DNA of 64,000 bases from Escarpia spicata (Eukaryota; Annelida; Polychaeta; Sabellida; Siboglinidae), in the NCBI GenBank assembly GCA_963995525.1, contig OZ023205.1, forward strand, positions 58,606,000-58,669,999, written 5' to 3'. Each line of letters starts with the position of its first letter. Position 1 is the first letter of the stretch. The translations under genes were made by a program, and so were the position numbers. Below, piece by piece: positions 36,907 through 48,271 of the stretch. The notes below the pieces were generated by a model that was given only the letters and a program-made list of their open reading frames with translations, made no database searches and was not told the origin of the DNA.

Positions 36907-39719
36907 ATGGCGGACGTAGAGCTTGCTCCGCTGCGGCAGATGAACGACTTTTTATTTCAAGGCGCTCGGTTTCAGGTGCCCAATTTTAAAGACACAGAGG
37001 CATGGGCCAATCGAGTGCTCAACAATCTTCTATATTATCAAACTAACTATTTCCTGACTGCGCTGATTACATTTTTAATCGTAGGGTAAGTAGGACATGG
37101 CGAGTCGAGAGCCCGATTCCTGACCCGTCCCGACTCCCGAGTGATTGATTTGCAGCTGTTGCAGTGCTTAGTGTTGCCGCAGTCCGACAGTGACATGTCA
37201 CATAAAGTCATAATATAATTACATCAACTTGTTGACGATCTACGCAGATGATGTAATTGTGTGTGTAGTGACAACAAGCTGTTTGTTTATATTCTACTTT
37301 TTAGAAAAGGGGGCGTGGCATCAACAACCACGGCACATGGCACATATTATTCTTATATGGGATTCATATGATGTATACTGGTGTGGGAAATAATAGTGGG
37401 TCCAATCGTGTTTTGCCATTTTTACTAAAACCTGATCAAATTGTTCTGTAAGATATATATATAGGCACTTGTGTAGAATCCGGACGCACCTCGATTTCAC
37501 AGTTATAACTTTATCTAGTTTTGCCTAACTTTGATACCTCAGTGCGTTAGTTCCATTATTCAACATTATCCCAGGCATTTTTACGTTTAAAAGAATGTTG
37601 CGCCCCGGTTTGCATCAACATATGCCGCTATATCACTAATTTTATGAGCGCGATGTGGTAACGCACGATCGCAGCGGTGCAGACTAGTGCAAACCGGGTC
37701 GCTATTTGGGCTTCAAACATGCGCTAAGACACAATATTTTCGTCATATAAATATGCACGGGATGGTGTTGAATGATGGAACTAATGCTCTGAGGTATCAA
37801 AATTAGGCAAAATAAATATAATAGCGAAATCGAGGTAGGTCCCATTCAGTGGGTCGAATCATCCGGCACACGGCTTGGTCAACATTTTCCGGTATATCTA
37901 AATAATTATCGCTGTCTTCTTAACAGCTACTTCACCATTACCATGGTGAATGTGTCTAAAGTATTTAGGCGGTTGTGACAGTTGGGTCGCTATTTGGGCT
38001 TCAAAAATGCGCTAAGACACAATATTTTTGTAATATAAATATGCCTGGGATGATGTTGAATGATAGAACTAATGCTCTGAGGTATCAAAGTTAGGCAAAA
38101 TGCGAGTTATAACGGTGAGGTCCGGATTCTACACAAGTGCCTATATATGTGCTAAATCTCTAACACATATTCCTTCCAATTTCTGCAAACAAACTTACAT
38201 AAGTTGTTTTGAGTGAAGTACTTACGAAAATATACTGGTGAAATCCAAATCTCATCGAAGACGCCTGCATAAAAAATCGTGGGTTCAATCTATGCTGTGT
38301 AAATTGTTCACGTGTCACGTGAATCAGTGCGAGACCACGCAGTGTATTAAAATAGGCAGAGCGTTAGACCACAAGATTTCTGTGCCACAAATTTTTACCT
38401 GCCCCAAATTTTCCAGTCGTGAGTATAGACAGTCCTTATAGGCACTCACTGACTCACAGGAATGGGAACAGGTGATTAATTTACTTCCGGGTTCATGGTA
38501 AGCCTATATTATATGTTAGGCTACATATGTTAAACAGCAATGTTTTCAAGGAAGACAGTATTAAAATTTTATAAGTGAAATCATCACCACGGCCGAACGT
38601 CAAGCTCATATAATTTTTGCATATCTACATAAATCTAAAACATATTGTTTTCTCAAAAGTCAACATTTGTGTAAATTTTACATTTATTTGTTATTATGTA
38701 CATACATTTAATTATCCACTCATGTTATCGTTGTAGTGCATATGTTTGTGCTGCAGGGTGGTCCACCCAGTTCAGATGATCTTTGGCTGTGCTGCTGTTG
38801 CTGCTGTCTTTGCCGGGTTTGTTTACGCCTCTAACAATCAGACAGAGATACGGAGATTGAAGAGAAAACATCCGAGCTTGAGCATCATTGTTGTGATGTT
38901 CGGAGGCTACATCCTCATCTACCTGTTCGGCTCCGTCCTCGTATTTCTCTTTGGCATTGCATTGCCAATGCTAGGTAGGTCGCACAAGTGGTGATGGTTT
39001 TATAATATGATTGATTAAAATTTATGTGCAAAAGTAAAACAGTAGTTAAACAGGTTAATTATAATGTGTGTTTTCAACATATAGCCCATTGTTTATACTG
39101 ATTTTGTTTGAATGTGAACAGTTTACACACTAATTTATATACGCCCAGTTTATATGAGGGCCTTAATGGAAGGTTGTCTAGGTAATTAATTAAATAGCAC
39201 TTCTCCATCAGTTTACTTCAATAATTCAACCTGACAAATTATTAATTGAAATTAACCCCTGCCTGTACACCAAGTACGTGACATAGGTAATCATCTCGGA
39301 TTTATACTTATAGAATTATTATTAGATCATAATTTTATTCTTTTGATTTTAGAAAATACTGTCATTGATTAAAAAGCCCAACAAGCCAGTAGAAGATGTA
39401 AATGTCATAAAATCACTATAAGTTCTGACTCGTCTTATAACAAAGTTACACAAGCAGTACTCCCGGTAATCATTTCACAAATGTCACAGCCAGGGAAACA
39501 CCTAGATATACTATAGTTAGTAATGCTTTCATTTAGCCCACGTATGTTGCTATTAAAGTGTGTGTGATTGTGTTTGCAGTTGTCCTGGTCCATGCGACAC
39601 TGAGGATGCGGAACTTCAAGAACAAGCTGTCAAACAAGATAGAATTTGTTGGTTTGAAGCGCACACCCATGGGACTGCTGCTTGAAGCACTCGGGCAGGA
39701 ACAGGAGGCCGGGTCATAG
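36907..39719 (+). CDS. ARL6IP5: PRA1 family protein 3 (ARL6-interacting protein 5), 3 exons
   Basis: Exons 36907-37085, 38757-38974 and 39580-39719 join in phase to 537 nt, 178 aa (human 188 aa). The protein belongs to the PRA1/prenylated-Rab-acceptor family of small ER and Golgi membrane proteins; the vertebrate protein inhibits the glutamate transporter EAAC1 and affects ER shaping. Seen here: the N-terminal APLRQMNDF and [21 protein letters not shown], then two hydrophobic hairpins separated by a basic loop ([11 protein letters not shown]), and the conserved tail [10 protein letters not shown] and [14 protein letters not shown]. An in-frame ATG 18 codons upstream exists, but the family alignment favours MADVELAPL. 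The first intron holds an inverted-repeat transposon. Confidence 0.94.
37464..38141. mobile_element. Inverted-repeat DNA transposon, family copy 3
   Basis: Left end GGCACTTGTGTAGAATCCGG; right end CCGGATTCTACACAAGTGCC. Both sides are bordered by TATATA-type sequence, a possible target duplication. A block of about 120 bases containing GCGCTAAGACACAATATTTT occurs twice inside, and a middle segment (GGGTCGAATCATCCGGCAC) also occurs at 35,430, outside copy 1. It lies in ARL6IP5 intron 1. Confidence 0.8.
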
Positions 39720-39739
39720 AACCTGGTGTCACTGCATTG

Positions 39740-40205
39740 TCAGTCGGGTTATGTCAGGGTCATGTTATAGCCAATGTCTGGATCATCTCAGTGTGCGTCA
39801 TGTCATACTCAAGTGTCCGTATCACGTCTGTGTCATGTCAGTGGCTTGATCATGTCAGTGTCTGTGTCACGATCATGTCAGTGTCATGTCGTAGCCAGTG
39901 TCTAGATCATGTCAGTGTCGTGTTATAGTCAGTGTCTGGATCATGTCAGTGTATGTTTCATGTCATAGTCAGTGTCTGGACTATATCATGTCATAGCCAG
40001 TGTCTGGATCATGTCTATGCCATGTCATAGCCAATGTCTGGATCATGTCTGTGTCATATCAGTCTATGTTTCATGTCATAGTCAATGTTTGGATCATGTC
40101 GGTGTCATGTTATATTCAGTGTCTGGATCATGTCAGTGTCATGTCATAGTTAGTGTCTGGATCATGTCGGGTCGGTGTCATGTCATAGCCAGTGTCTACA
40201 TCATA
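39740..40205. repeat. Minisatellite in the ARL6IP5 3' untranslated region
   Basis: Variable units of roughly 30-45 bases combine GTGTCATGTCATAGCCAGTG and TCTGGATCATGTCA. The array starts about 20 bases after the stop codon and should be transcribed in the mature ARL6IP5 mRNA. Confidence 0.85.
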
Positions 40206-41349
40206 CAGAGATCCTATAAGCATCACCTAAAAGTAGACATCAACTTCATTATGAATCTCTGCATCTGATAAACAAAAAATCCGAATAATGTCAAATGCAA
40301 CTCTTGGTTGATTCTGCCAATAATTCTTTGCCGTCATTAGTGTGTCATTATTTGACCACTGTCACATTTATTGTAATATTTTAATAATGGGTCTTATGAA
40401 ATTCTATGTAGTGAACAAATCGGGGCAAAATTTATATTGCTTGCCGTCTGTACATGGTGTGTACACTTTGTTTTGCCTGTATCTTTTAAGAGTGTGTTGT
40501 TATACTTTAAATTATGAAATTATAACATACCTAGAGAATATGTATAAATGTTATGCATTATCAATGTGTACTTGTTGGCAGAGGTTTTGTATTATCACCT
40601 TTGATACCCTCACAAGAACAACTTCAAAATATGTTGCATAGCATATCTGGAGTTCCGGTGGATATTCTGGTTTTGACAGTTTCCCTGCCTAAAACATTGA
40701 GATTGTTAGAACTTACCCAGCAACTACATTAACAATTTTGTCCAAACTGTAGATGGCTATCTTCAAATTGTTGTGCTATTTTTAAAGATCTTTTGATAGT
40801 GAAATCCGTTCTATCTCATTCCTCTATGTGTCGGTGGGTGAAAGAAAACGTAGCGGTGTCATTTGTATGGTATGGTGGCTGTGAGGTGATTTTCATTGCA
40901 TTTAAATATGTACCTTAACATGAAGCTTACTGCATGTAATACCTTTGGTTTTCTGAATTTATTTGTTGCTTTGCGAGCACATATGTCTGTAATGGAATTA
41001 CTACACCAAATCATGTTAGTTTGTCAGCACAAAACCAAATTGCATTTAGGCGTATGGTTATACATTGCTGGTTATTTATTATATATACATGATTATGTGG
41101 GTGCAGGGTAGATGAAGTGATGACAGAGATAGTGTTCGCTGACCGATTGTCACATGAAATGATGTTTCAGCATATATCCACACACTGGTGTCTATTTTAA
41201 TAGTAAGCTGTGTTGTATTATATGATATGTGTAACTGGAGTTCAGACAGGTTTTGAAAAGAACCCTGAAATTATCTGCAACTGAGGGATACCCAGCTTTA
41301 CAGTGATGTAGTATCTTTAACTGTAACAGCAATACTGTGTGTCCTCTCA
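40206..41349 (+). other. Probable remainder of the ARL6IP5 3' untranslated region
   Basis: No gene is visible between the minisatellite and the AATAAA at 41,350. Short plus-strand open frames are AT-rich and lack family motifs. Confidence 0.45.
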
Positions 41350-41355
41350 AATAAA
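41350..41355 (+). promoter_or_regulatory. Candidate poly(A) signal of ARL6IP5
   Basis: AATAAA follows the stop codon by about 1.6 kb, with a T/G-rich stretch shortly after. Earlier variant signals are possible. Confidence 0.4.
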
Positions 41356-41369
41356 TATTTTGAACATAA

Positions 41370-43269
41370 AAATATATGGGTGTCCGTGCATCTGTAAATT
41401 AACAGCACATAAATGAAATAATGCTACCAAGGGTAGTTGCCAATCTTGGTACATTGATGATATACAGCAGTATGTGTTATTTGTCAGAAAACTAACAATT
41501 CACTGTTTCTATATCTATTTGAGCTTTTGCTTGTACATATTATGATCGTGCGTGTAATTTATATAGTGGGTAAGCCTACATCCATGTCTACATGGGTAGA
41601 AACGGTTGAAAGATGTATTCGAGTTCTCTAACATTGGTATTGCCTGTGGTAGATGTTACACAAAATTGTTTAAAAAAAATTAAAACTACATCGTTTACTA
41701 TTACCAGATCGCAACAACACTCACGCACTGTCGCCGTCGTTAGGTAGATAGATACCTGTGGGTGTAGGATCACATCGGTAGAGAGACGGTGCACACATAC
41801 TGATGAAGCATACAACTCTGCAGTTATTTATTATACATTTGACACTACGCTAAACGTGATGTAGATCGACAGTGCACAATCTGCTTGGCTGTATACAACT
41901 AACAACAGTTTGGTTTCGTTACGATGTGACATCTAGTAAATCCGCGTGTTGTGTAACCGTTTGGATGGTGTGGACACCCTCGATAGATAATAGCATATAT
42001 GATATTGTGTATGAAAATGTACAATTAAATACGTACTAATCGTTGGTCTAGTGGTTGTGCGTCGCTGCTTCGTCGTAGCGGTGGTTCATCAGCGTGTTGC
42101 TTGGACCCACACGGAGGAACAACTAAATTCTTAATGGCGTCGACACATGTAATGCATACGATGTCTTGCAAACACTGTTGAATTGACAAGTTTACGTCGG
42201 TCTGTGTGGTCAATGCTCGCACGAATGCGCCAGCCAGTAGAACGTTTGATGGAACCGCTTCGATCGTTAGAAGGCAAGCGAAGTAGTCGGGGAGCATGTG
42301 TGATCCCGTGGAAATTTAGTGGTGAAAGCAAACCATCGGTGCAGTCGGCTAAATGGGATCCCAATGATCCAAAACACATGTCGGCAGTATGGGAATCTGT
42401 TCAGTAATGTTTATGAGTGGTGAAAAATACATTGGAAATACCACCTGCATAGGATATAATATTATTTTAATTTAATACCGATTACATCCTAAACGTGACT
42501 GACCTGGTATTTATATTACCCGAGATATGTTGAACACAAAACCAATAAATTACATTTCCTGTAAATGGTCGCCAAATATTGTACAAAGGGGTTTATTACT
42601 GGATAGACGCATGTGCTATTTTGTCCACAAATAAATGTGATGTAGGCGTATGTCATTGTTATGCAAGTGAATTATATTGATTGTAAATCCACACACCTAT
42701 TGGAATATGTCGGAAACTAATTTTCGTTAACTGATTAAAAAATTGTCATCTACGTAGTGTCTTCCTGTAATAGATCGAGGTAAATTAATAGCCTGGTGTG
42801 CAATCAGACGAGACTGATTGTTTTTTGAAACCATTACCTCTGTGATTCCACGACATAGTTTGCCATTTCACGCAGATGAATATACTATTTCCTCTGGCAT
42901 AGACACTGTGCAGTGGATTTTATTGTCTCTTCCGACCACCAAGATCCACGGTTTGTGCATTGCAGGTCACCCACCGTACCGAACTTCACAGTAACAGCAA
43001 CAGAAGCCACCAAAATTACACATAACATACTCGGAACGTCGATGCTTTATATCAAATTAAATTTCTTTCATCTGGCTTCAGCCCTCCACCCTCTCCTCAG
43101 ACGAAAGTTTGTGAACATTGATATGATGATCTAAGAAGGGGAGACCGAGGCACCATGCACGTAGTTTTTTTTTCTTCAAATTCTCCAGTGGCCAAACATA
43201 ATATATATCGAGTTCATAAAATGGAATAGACCTACTGTGCGTTGTTAAACCCTTTATTGTTGGCTGACA
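41370..43269. other. Gene-free stretch with unassigned open frames
   Basis: Open frames on both strands at 42,025-42,407 reach 74-90 codons, but no domain or splice structure is recognised. The more balanced base composition there could mark an old exon or transposon piece. Nothing else is seen. Confidence 0.35.
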
Positions 43270-45892
43270 TATACATATATGTGCGCAAGTAGTGAAACGA
43301 ACAAACATTTCGGAAACGGCAACAGGCAAATTTGTAGGTGTGAGAATCGAAAGAAACAACACCTTGGTAAAATGGGCAACATCGAGACAGTACAAAATCA
43401 TGAATACCATGTTTCAGACGAAAGCTGGAATGAGATGGACGTGGAAAAGCCCAAATGGAGAAACGAAATTTACTACAACTAGCTGACAAACAGGGCAGAC
43501 ATGGTCATTGACGTAAATATCATCAACCAAGTTAACATCGGAAGTGACCACAGAATGGTAATGAGCAACATCAAACTGGTCAAGACTGAAAGGAAGAAGT
43601 TGATAAACAAGAGACCACCAAGTGTAGATATCACACACATAGTAACAACAAAATCAAATTCCAACTTGAACTGCAAAATCGGTTCGAGACACTACAAGAA
43701 CTAGACGACATAGACACCATGAACGAAAACACCACTGAGATGATCCAACAACTAAGTGCGACAAGTGTAGCCAAAGCAATCAACAGGCATGTAAAGACGA
43801 GAATATAGTCACCGACACGAGCACTGATGAAGAAACGACGAGAAATGGTGGATAGCGGCGACCGTAAAAACAAATAGAGTTCGCATAAATATGCAAGACC
43901 ATCCAAAAAAGAATGCGAAGGAGGACATCAGGAAGTACAAACAAGAGATCATACGAGAAACAATTACGGCATCAGAGCCTGAAGAAAGCCAGAAGAACAT
44001 AGGCATTAGTCCGAGATAGACTAATTACACTTCTAGGCAAGCAGGATAGAGAAATACAAGAACAATATGTGATGTCTGCGACTCCATCCGGAAATGCTAT
44101 TAGTCGTAAAATGTTTTGAAACTACTTTTAATCACATAATAAATGAACGGTTGTACGTTAGCTGTGCCAGCGGCCTGACACACGCTGCTAGGCTGTGTCT
44201 TCGTTCAGGTCACTCTACAGTCAGGGAGCATGCCTTAGCTGATAGGGATATAACACAAAATATGATCACGGAACGAATAGAGGAATTTTGCACCGAACAA
44301 TACAACAGTGAACAGAGTACCACAATTCACACCGACCGTAACGAGGTACCAGAACTAACACCATGGGAGGTGGAAGCAGCGCTAAGAGATATGAAGAATG
44401 GGAAGACATCAGGCAACGACCATGTAAACATTGAAACATTAAAAGCAGGAGAAGGTACCATCTCGAAGATAATGGCTAAGCTTTATACTAAATGCTTATC
44501 AGAAAGCCGAATACCCACCGCACGGAAAAACGCAAAGATGGTGATAATCTTCAAGAAGGGAAATATAAGAAAGACTTAAAGAACTACAGACCGATATGTC
44601 TGTTATTAAACATTTGCAAATTACTCACAAAGATACTAACGAATAGGCTAGAGAAAACATTCGATGAAACCAACCACGACACCAAGGAGGATTCAGAAGC
44701 AGGTACTCGACGACAGAGCACTTACACGTCGTAAGCCAACTGAAAGAGAAGCGCCGAAATATAATATCCCGCTCTGCATCGCTTTCGTCGACTACGAGAA
44801 GGCTTTCGACTCGGTGCAAACTCAAGCAATACTGACCTACTTTTAAGAACAGGGGATAGAAGGCGTCTACATTGAACTCCTGAAAGATATCTGGGGTCAG
44901 GACACTGTTGGACTTCCTGCTTGGTTACAGTGCCAAAACGAAAAAGTGCAATTTATTTTCGAGAAATGATTTTTTTTACAAAATTCACTCGCTCTGACAT
45001 AAGTGCATTTGACTAGTCAGATTTCCCGGTGTGATTGTAGAAGCTGTTGACAGTAAAATGGTGCATTGGTAGCTGATTTGACTAAGCGGTGGGGTATTTG
45101 GAAGCAATTTGGCTAGTTGACCCTTTAGCCGGATTACTGCCTGCATCCATTCGTAAATTTTGACGGGTGTCACACATACAGGCATTTTACGAGAGCTAGA
45201 AATTTTAGATTTTGACTAAACCCGACCACCATGTCGATGAGATGATAATAACAGCAGGTGAGAAGTTTAAGAAACTTTGTAGGTCATGTTTTCTTATAAT
45301 CACACGAAACGTTAACATGGTCGCCAGTGGGTAAACTAACAGTGTGCTGAGCCCATCTACACCAACAGCTCGGTGACGGTCCACCTACACAAAAAAAGCA
45401 ACAAGATCAACATCAAGAGAGGAGTACGGCAGGGTAACACCATATCGCCCGATCTGTTTACGACAACAGTCGAAAGCATATTCCGAAGACTGACCTGGGA
45501 AACCAGAGGCTTGGGGATATGTAATATAGCTGCTCCCTGCATGTTATATACATACGTAGCCTATGTTTTACGGACGGATCCCGTTGACTTCGGATTTCTC
45601 CGGTGCTGGTCGGATCAGATAATAAACGACGGTCATGTTTCGTTCAGTCTGATAAATGGTGTGTTTCATTTAAAAGCAGCAATCATACAGGATAGACGGT
45701 AATATCTCAGTAATATTCGCTTCGCCGACGACATACACATCTGCGCTACTATACCGCAAGAACTCCAAAAATGCTGCAAGAGCTAGCTGACGAAAGTGAA
45801 AAACAAGGTCTGAAGATGAACGTTTCGAAGACAAAAGTGATGCTAGAAAATGACACACCAATATATATAGTAACACCACGCACGCAAGTAGT
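43270..45892 (+). mobile_element. Broken non-LTR retrotransposon (RTE/Jockey-like), endonuclease to reverse transcriptase
   Basis: Starting near 43,290 the plus strand encodes the end of an endonuclease (RQYKIMNTMFQ, MRWTWKSPNGE, VNIGSDHRMVMSNIKL), then the reverse transcriptase in pieces: WEVEAALRDMKNGKTSG, KNAKMVIIFKKG, LKNYRPICLLLNICK, IPLCIAFVDYEKAFDSVQTQ, INIKRGVRQGNTISPDLF and RFADDIHI. AFVDYEKAFD and RFADD are the catalytic aspartate motifs. Stops, frameshifts and inserted blocks (about 44,070-44,240, 44,893-45,354 and 45,527-45,705) make it inactive. The 5' part, the last part of the polyprotein and the tail are missing; the Polinton begins where the LINE stops. Confidence 0.85.
44893..45354. 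mobile_element. 462-bp DNA transposon inserted in the LINE
   Basis: The left end GGGGTCAGGACACTGTTGG and the inverse of the right end GGGCTCAGCACACTGTTAG form a terminal inverted repeat of about 19 bases with three mismatches. Direct repeats ATCT flank it (44,889-44,892 and 45,355-45,358). Removing it restores continuity of the LINE reverse-transcriptase frame between the codons for LLKDI and YTNSS, which confirms an insertion. A 4-base duplication occurs in several superfamilies (Chapaev, Sola, Ginger, Academ), so the class is open. No full transposase is present. Confidence 0.75.
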
Positions 45893-46080
45893 AGTATAGG
45901 GTTTTTGAAAGGGTATCCTGAGGAGTTTTCTGGTCATTTTTGAGTGATATTAGGGAGGTTTCGAAAGCCGCCCCCCTGAGCAAAGTGAGTAGTCACGTGA
46001 CCGTATGTATAACGAGAGGCACCACCTGGCGGTTGCGTCAGAGGTGAAATAGTAGGTGACGCCCCCTAACGGGGAGTGTA
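45893..46080. repeat. Candidate Polinton terminal inverted repeat, left copy
   Basis: Polinton ends normally begin with AG. LINE sequence ends and a new segment begins AGTATAGGGTTTTTGAAAGG at 45,893, followed by GC-rich sequence with CACGTGACC. Without the right end in the window, neither the inverted repeat nor the 6-bp target duplication can be verified. Confidence 0.45.
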
Positions 46081-46274
46081 GAGAGGGTGTGATTAGTTGT
46101 GTATGAATGTACGTGTATGGGAGGGGAGTGTAGAGAGGGTGTGTATGAATGCGCGTGTATGAAAGAACTAACGAAACACAAGAGTATACGAGTGCACACG
46201 TATTTATTGATGAAAGATACAAGCGAATAATACGAAACCGTGTTTTATTAAGCGAAGTACACGAACATCAAGAC

Positions 46275-46460
46275 TTGTGGGTGAGTGAACACCGCGACAG
46301 AGGTCGTGAGCTTAGGGGTCAATACGACCACGCCAGTGGCTCGCGGGATGATGATGATGGTACGACTTACGGGTGAGTGAACACCGCGTCAGAGGCCGTG
46401 AGCTTACGGGTGTGTGACCACCGCGCCATAGGCTCGAATCGTTAATGACGATGATGATAC
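46275..46460. repeat. Short tandem repeat in the Polinton end region
   Basis: Three imperfect units carry GTGAGTGAACACCGCG, CAGAGG(T/C)CGTGAGCTTA and GATGATGATG words. Two copies of GGGGAGTGTAGAGAGGGTGT lie nearby at about 46,071-46,147. No gene lies between them and the protease. Confidence 0.6.
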
Positions 46461-46484
46461 CTGTTCGTTAATGAAACACGGTTA

Positions 46485-46934
46485 TCACAGTTGTTTAAGC
46501 CAATCGAATACGCGGCAATCGTTTGTTACCAGATCAGTGCCGAAACCTTTTACGAAATCCTTCATGACAAGTCCACGACATCGAAACATGAGATAAGCAA
46601 CACAGTATTGTCCACAAACGTTAGACACGGGACTCTGCAGTCTCTTAGAATTATGAGTCCACGTTACACAATGTTTATTCAAGAAGCGGCAAAACTCGAC
46701 GTGCTGCGGCGGCAAGCCGTACGAGCAGAAGTATTCGCCGCGACCGTCGGCGTCGACGTAGATCGCTATCCAATGTTCTCCGGGTTTACCCGCGTCGTGC
46801 GTGTTGCACACGAAGGCGACGGGGTAAGCGTCTATCCGGAGTTTGAGGAGTACGTCTTTGGGTACGACCCCGCGCATGACGACACGAGCGTGCGTATCGC
46901 GGGTGAGTAGGCGGACGAGCTGTATGGTTTCCAT
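46485..46934 (-). CDS. Adenain-like cysteine protease of the Polinton
   Basis: The 149-aa protein matches the adenovirus-type (C5-like) maturation protease found in Polintons, which is expected to cleave capsid and core precursors. Visible signatures are His54 in GEHWIAIYVD, an acidic residue at GEYFCSYG (Glu67), and SPVSNVCGQYC, in which the last cysteine (111) corresponds to the usual nucleophile and Cys107 to a conserved neighbour. Length and motif spacing fit a complete small enzyme. It follows the major capsid gene with the stop and start codons almost touching (46,934), as in a packed transcription unit. Confidence 0.85.
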   Translation of the reverse strand: METIQLVRLLTRDTHARVVMRGVVPKDVLLKLRIDAYPVAFVCNTHDAGKPGEHWIAIYVDADGRGEYFCSYGLPPQHVEFCRFLNKHCVTWTHNSKRLQSPVSNVCGQYCVAYLMFRCRGLVMKDFVKGFGTDLVTNDCRVFDWLKQL

Positions 46935-48271
46935 CAGTTGTCGTAGATGACGTTACGACTCCTGTCGATCTCCAGCACCTTCTCGAATTCGGCGTAGGCG
47001 ACGACGTTCACAGTGGTTGCCAGCGCGTTGCGGAAATGAATCTCGACGCGTACGTTGCCCTTTTGTACCAGATGGAAACAGCAGTCGTCGCACGCATCGG
47101 GAATGAGGTCCACACCGAAGAAGGTGTAACCGTGTCGAAAGTCGTAGCGAGACAAGCCGTTCCCTTCGTCCTGCCACGCCTTACCCGTCGAGGTGAACAG
47201 GTTATGGTAGCACCTGACAAAGAGGTTGTCGAAATCGGGCTGGAAAGGTTTGGCGGGTATCTGTCGTCCGTCAACGTACACAGCGAAGAAGTTGATGTCG
47301 TTGTTTTTAGCGCGAAAGGGATTTTTGTCGTAGCATCCGTTGTAGGCGTCGTTATCGATACAGCACAGCACGAGACGTTTCGGAATAGTACCAAGAAAGA
47401 GGTTCTCGTGCGTGGACGAAAGGGTACCTGTGGGATTGGAGTAGACCTTGCATTCGACATGTCGCAGTGGATATTTGGCGGTGGCCTTTTCGAGGGCTTT
47501 GATGTGTGCCATCTGCACGTTCGGATTCAGGGTGACTTTCTTGACGAACAGTGTAGCGTTGACGATCTGTATCTTGTAGGCGGGGTTGGCTCCGCCGGCA
47601 ATGAGCGCGAACGCATCCTTGCTGCGCACGAAACGCATCTTGACCTCGACGCCGTTGATGAGGAGTTTATCCTGAACCAAGAGGTCGACGTGGACACGAC
47701 CTATCATGTCGACCACGCGACTCTGGGCGATCATGAGACGCCTGGCGACGAACCCCGCGTTGGCTGTCGGATCGGCGCCATCAATGACGACGGCGTCCAT
47801 ACGACCGGCCGTGTCCTTGTGCCACATCTGACTCGTCAGTTGTGTCTCCTTGGCATCGTCGCCGTAACTGAGCAACGTCTCTATGTAGGCGCGGTACGGG
47901 TACGTGTTGGTCGAGGGAGTCACGAGCGTTCCGTTCAGGTAGACGTCGACCTGACTGAACAGCGAATGGAGCCAGTTATGTACGGGAGCGACGGGATCGG
48001 CGGCGTCGAGATCGCTTCCGTCGGCACGCGTCACCTTCGCCTGAATGTGTAGTTTCGTGTCGGCGAGATCCAGGTAATCGTCTCCCGAATCGGGTACGAC
48101 GAATTCGATCGGTCCACCCGAGTCGAGCGAGGACATCGGTTGGTGGTGGACCGTGCGACTGTCGATGATGCTGGTCTGAGTCGGAGGCACGGTGAAGAGG
48201 TCGAGTTCGCTCTTGAGTCCCTCACACGATAGTTTATGAACGAACACCATCGTCGAATATATCGAGTTCAC
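46934..48271 (-). CDS. Polinton major capsid protein (double jelly-roll)
   Basis: The uninterrupted 445-aa frame belongs to the Polinton major capsid family, often annotated in animal genomes as F54H12.2-like after a nematode copy. Recognisable segments are ELDLFTVPPTQTSI near residue 25, WLHSLFSQVDVYLNG near 90, PYRAYIETLLSYG near 125, QDKLLINGVEVKM near 205 and the C-terminal HFRNALATTVNVVAYAEFE. The family folds as two jelly rolls and trimerises into a virus-like shell. A start at the second methionine (MVFVHKL, residue 8) is equally plausible and shortens the overlap with the upstream pX-like gene. It is the best-preserved gene of the element. Confidence 0.88.
   Translation of the reverse strand: MNSIYSTMVFVHKLSCEGLKSELDLFTVPPTQTSIIDSRTVHHQPMSSLDSGGPIEFVVPDSGDDYLDLADTKLHIQAKVTRADGSDLDAADPVAPVHNWLHSLFSQVDVYLNGTLVTPSTNTYPYRAYIETLLSYGDDAKETQLTSQMWHKDTAGRMDAVVIDGADPTANAGFVARRLMIAQSRVVDMIGRVHVDLLVQDKLLINGVEVKMRFVRSKDAFALIAGGANPAYKIQIVNATLFVKKVTLNPNVQMAHIKALEKATAKYPLRHVECKVYSNPTGTLSSTHENLFLGTIPKRLVLCCIDNDAYNGCYDKNPFRAKNNDINFFAVYVDGRQIPAKPFQPDFDNLFVRCYHNLFTSTGKAWQDEGNGLSRYDFRHGYTFFGVDLIPDACDDCCFHLVQKGNVRVEIHFRNALATTVNVVAYAEFEKVLEIDRSRNVIYDN

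Noticed and set aside
42025..42407. Overlapping open frames of 74-90 codons on both strands
   Set aside because: No domain motif, splice context or homologue recognised; kept only as an unassigned stretch.
47036..48052. 338-codon open frame on the plus strand opposite the capsid gene
   Set aside because: It is a shadow of the GC-rich major capsid gene, which has clear family similarity on the minus strand.
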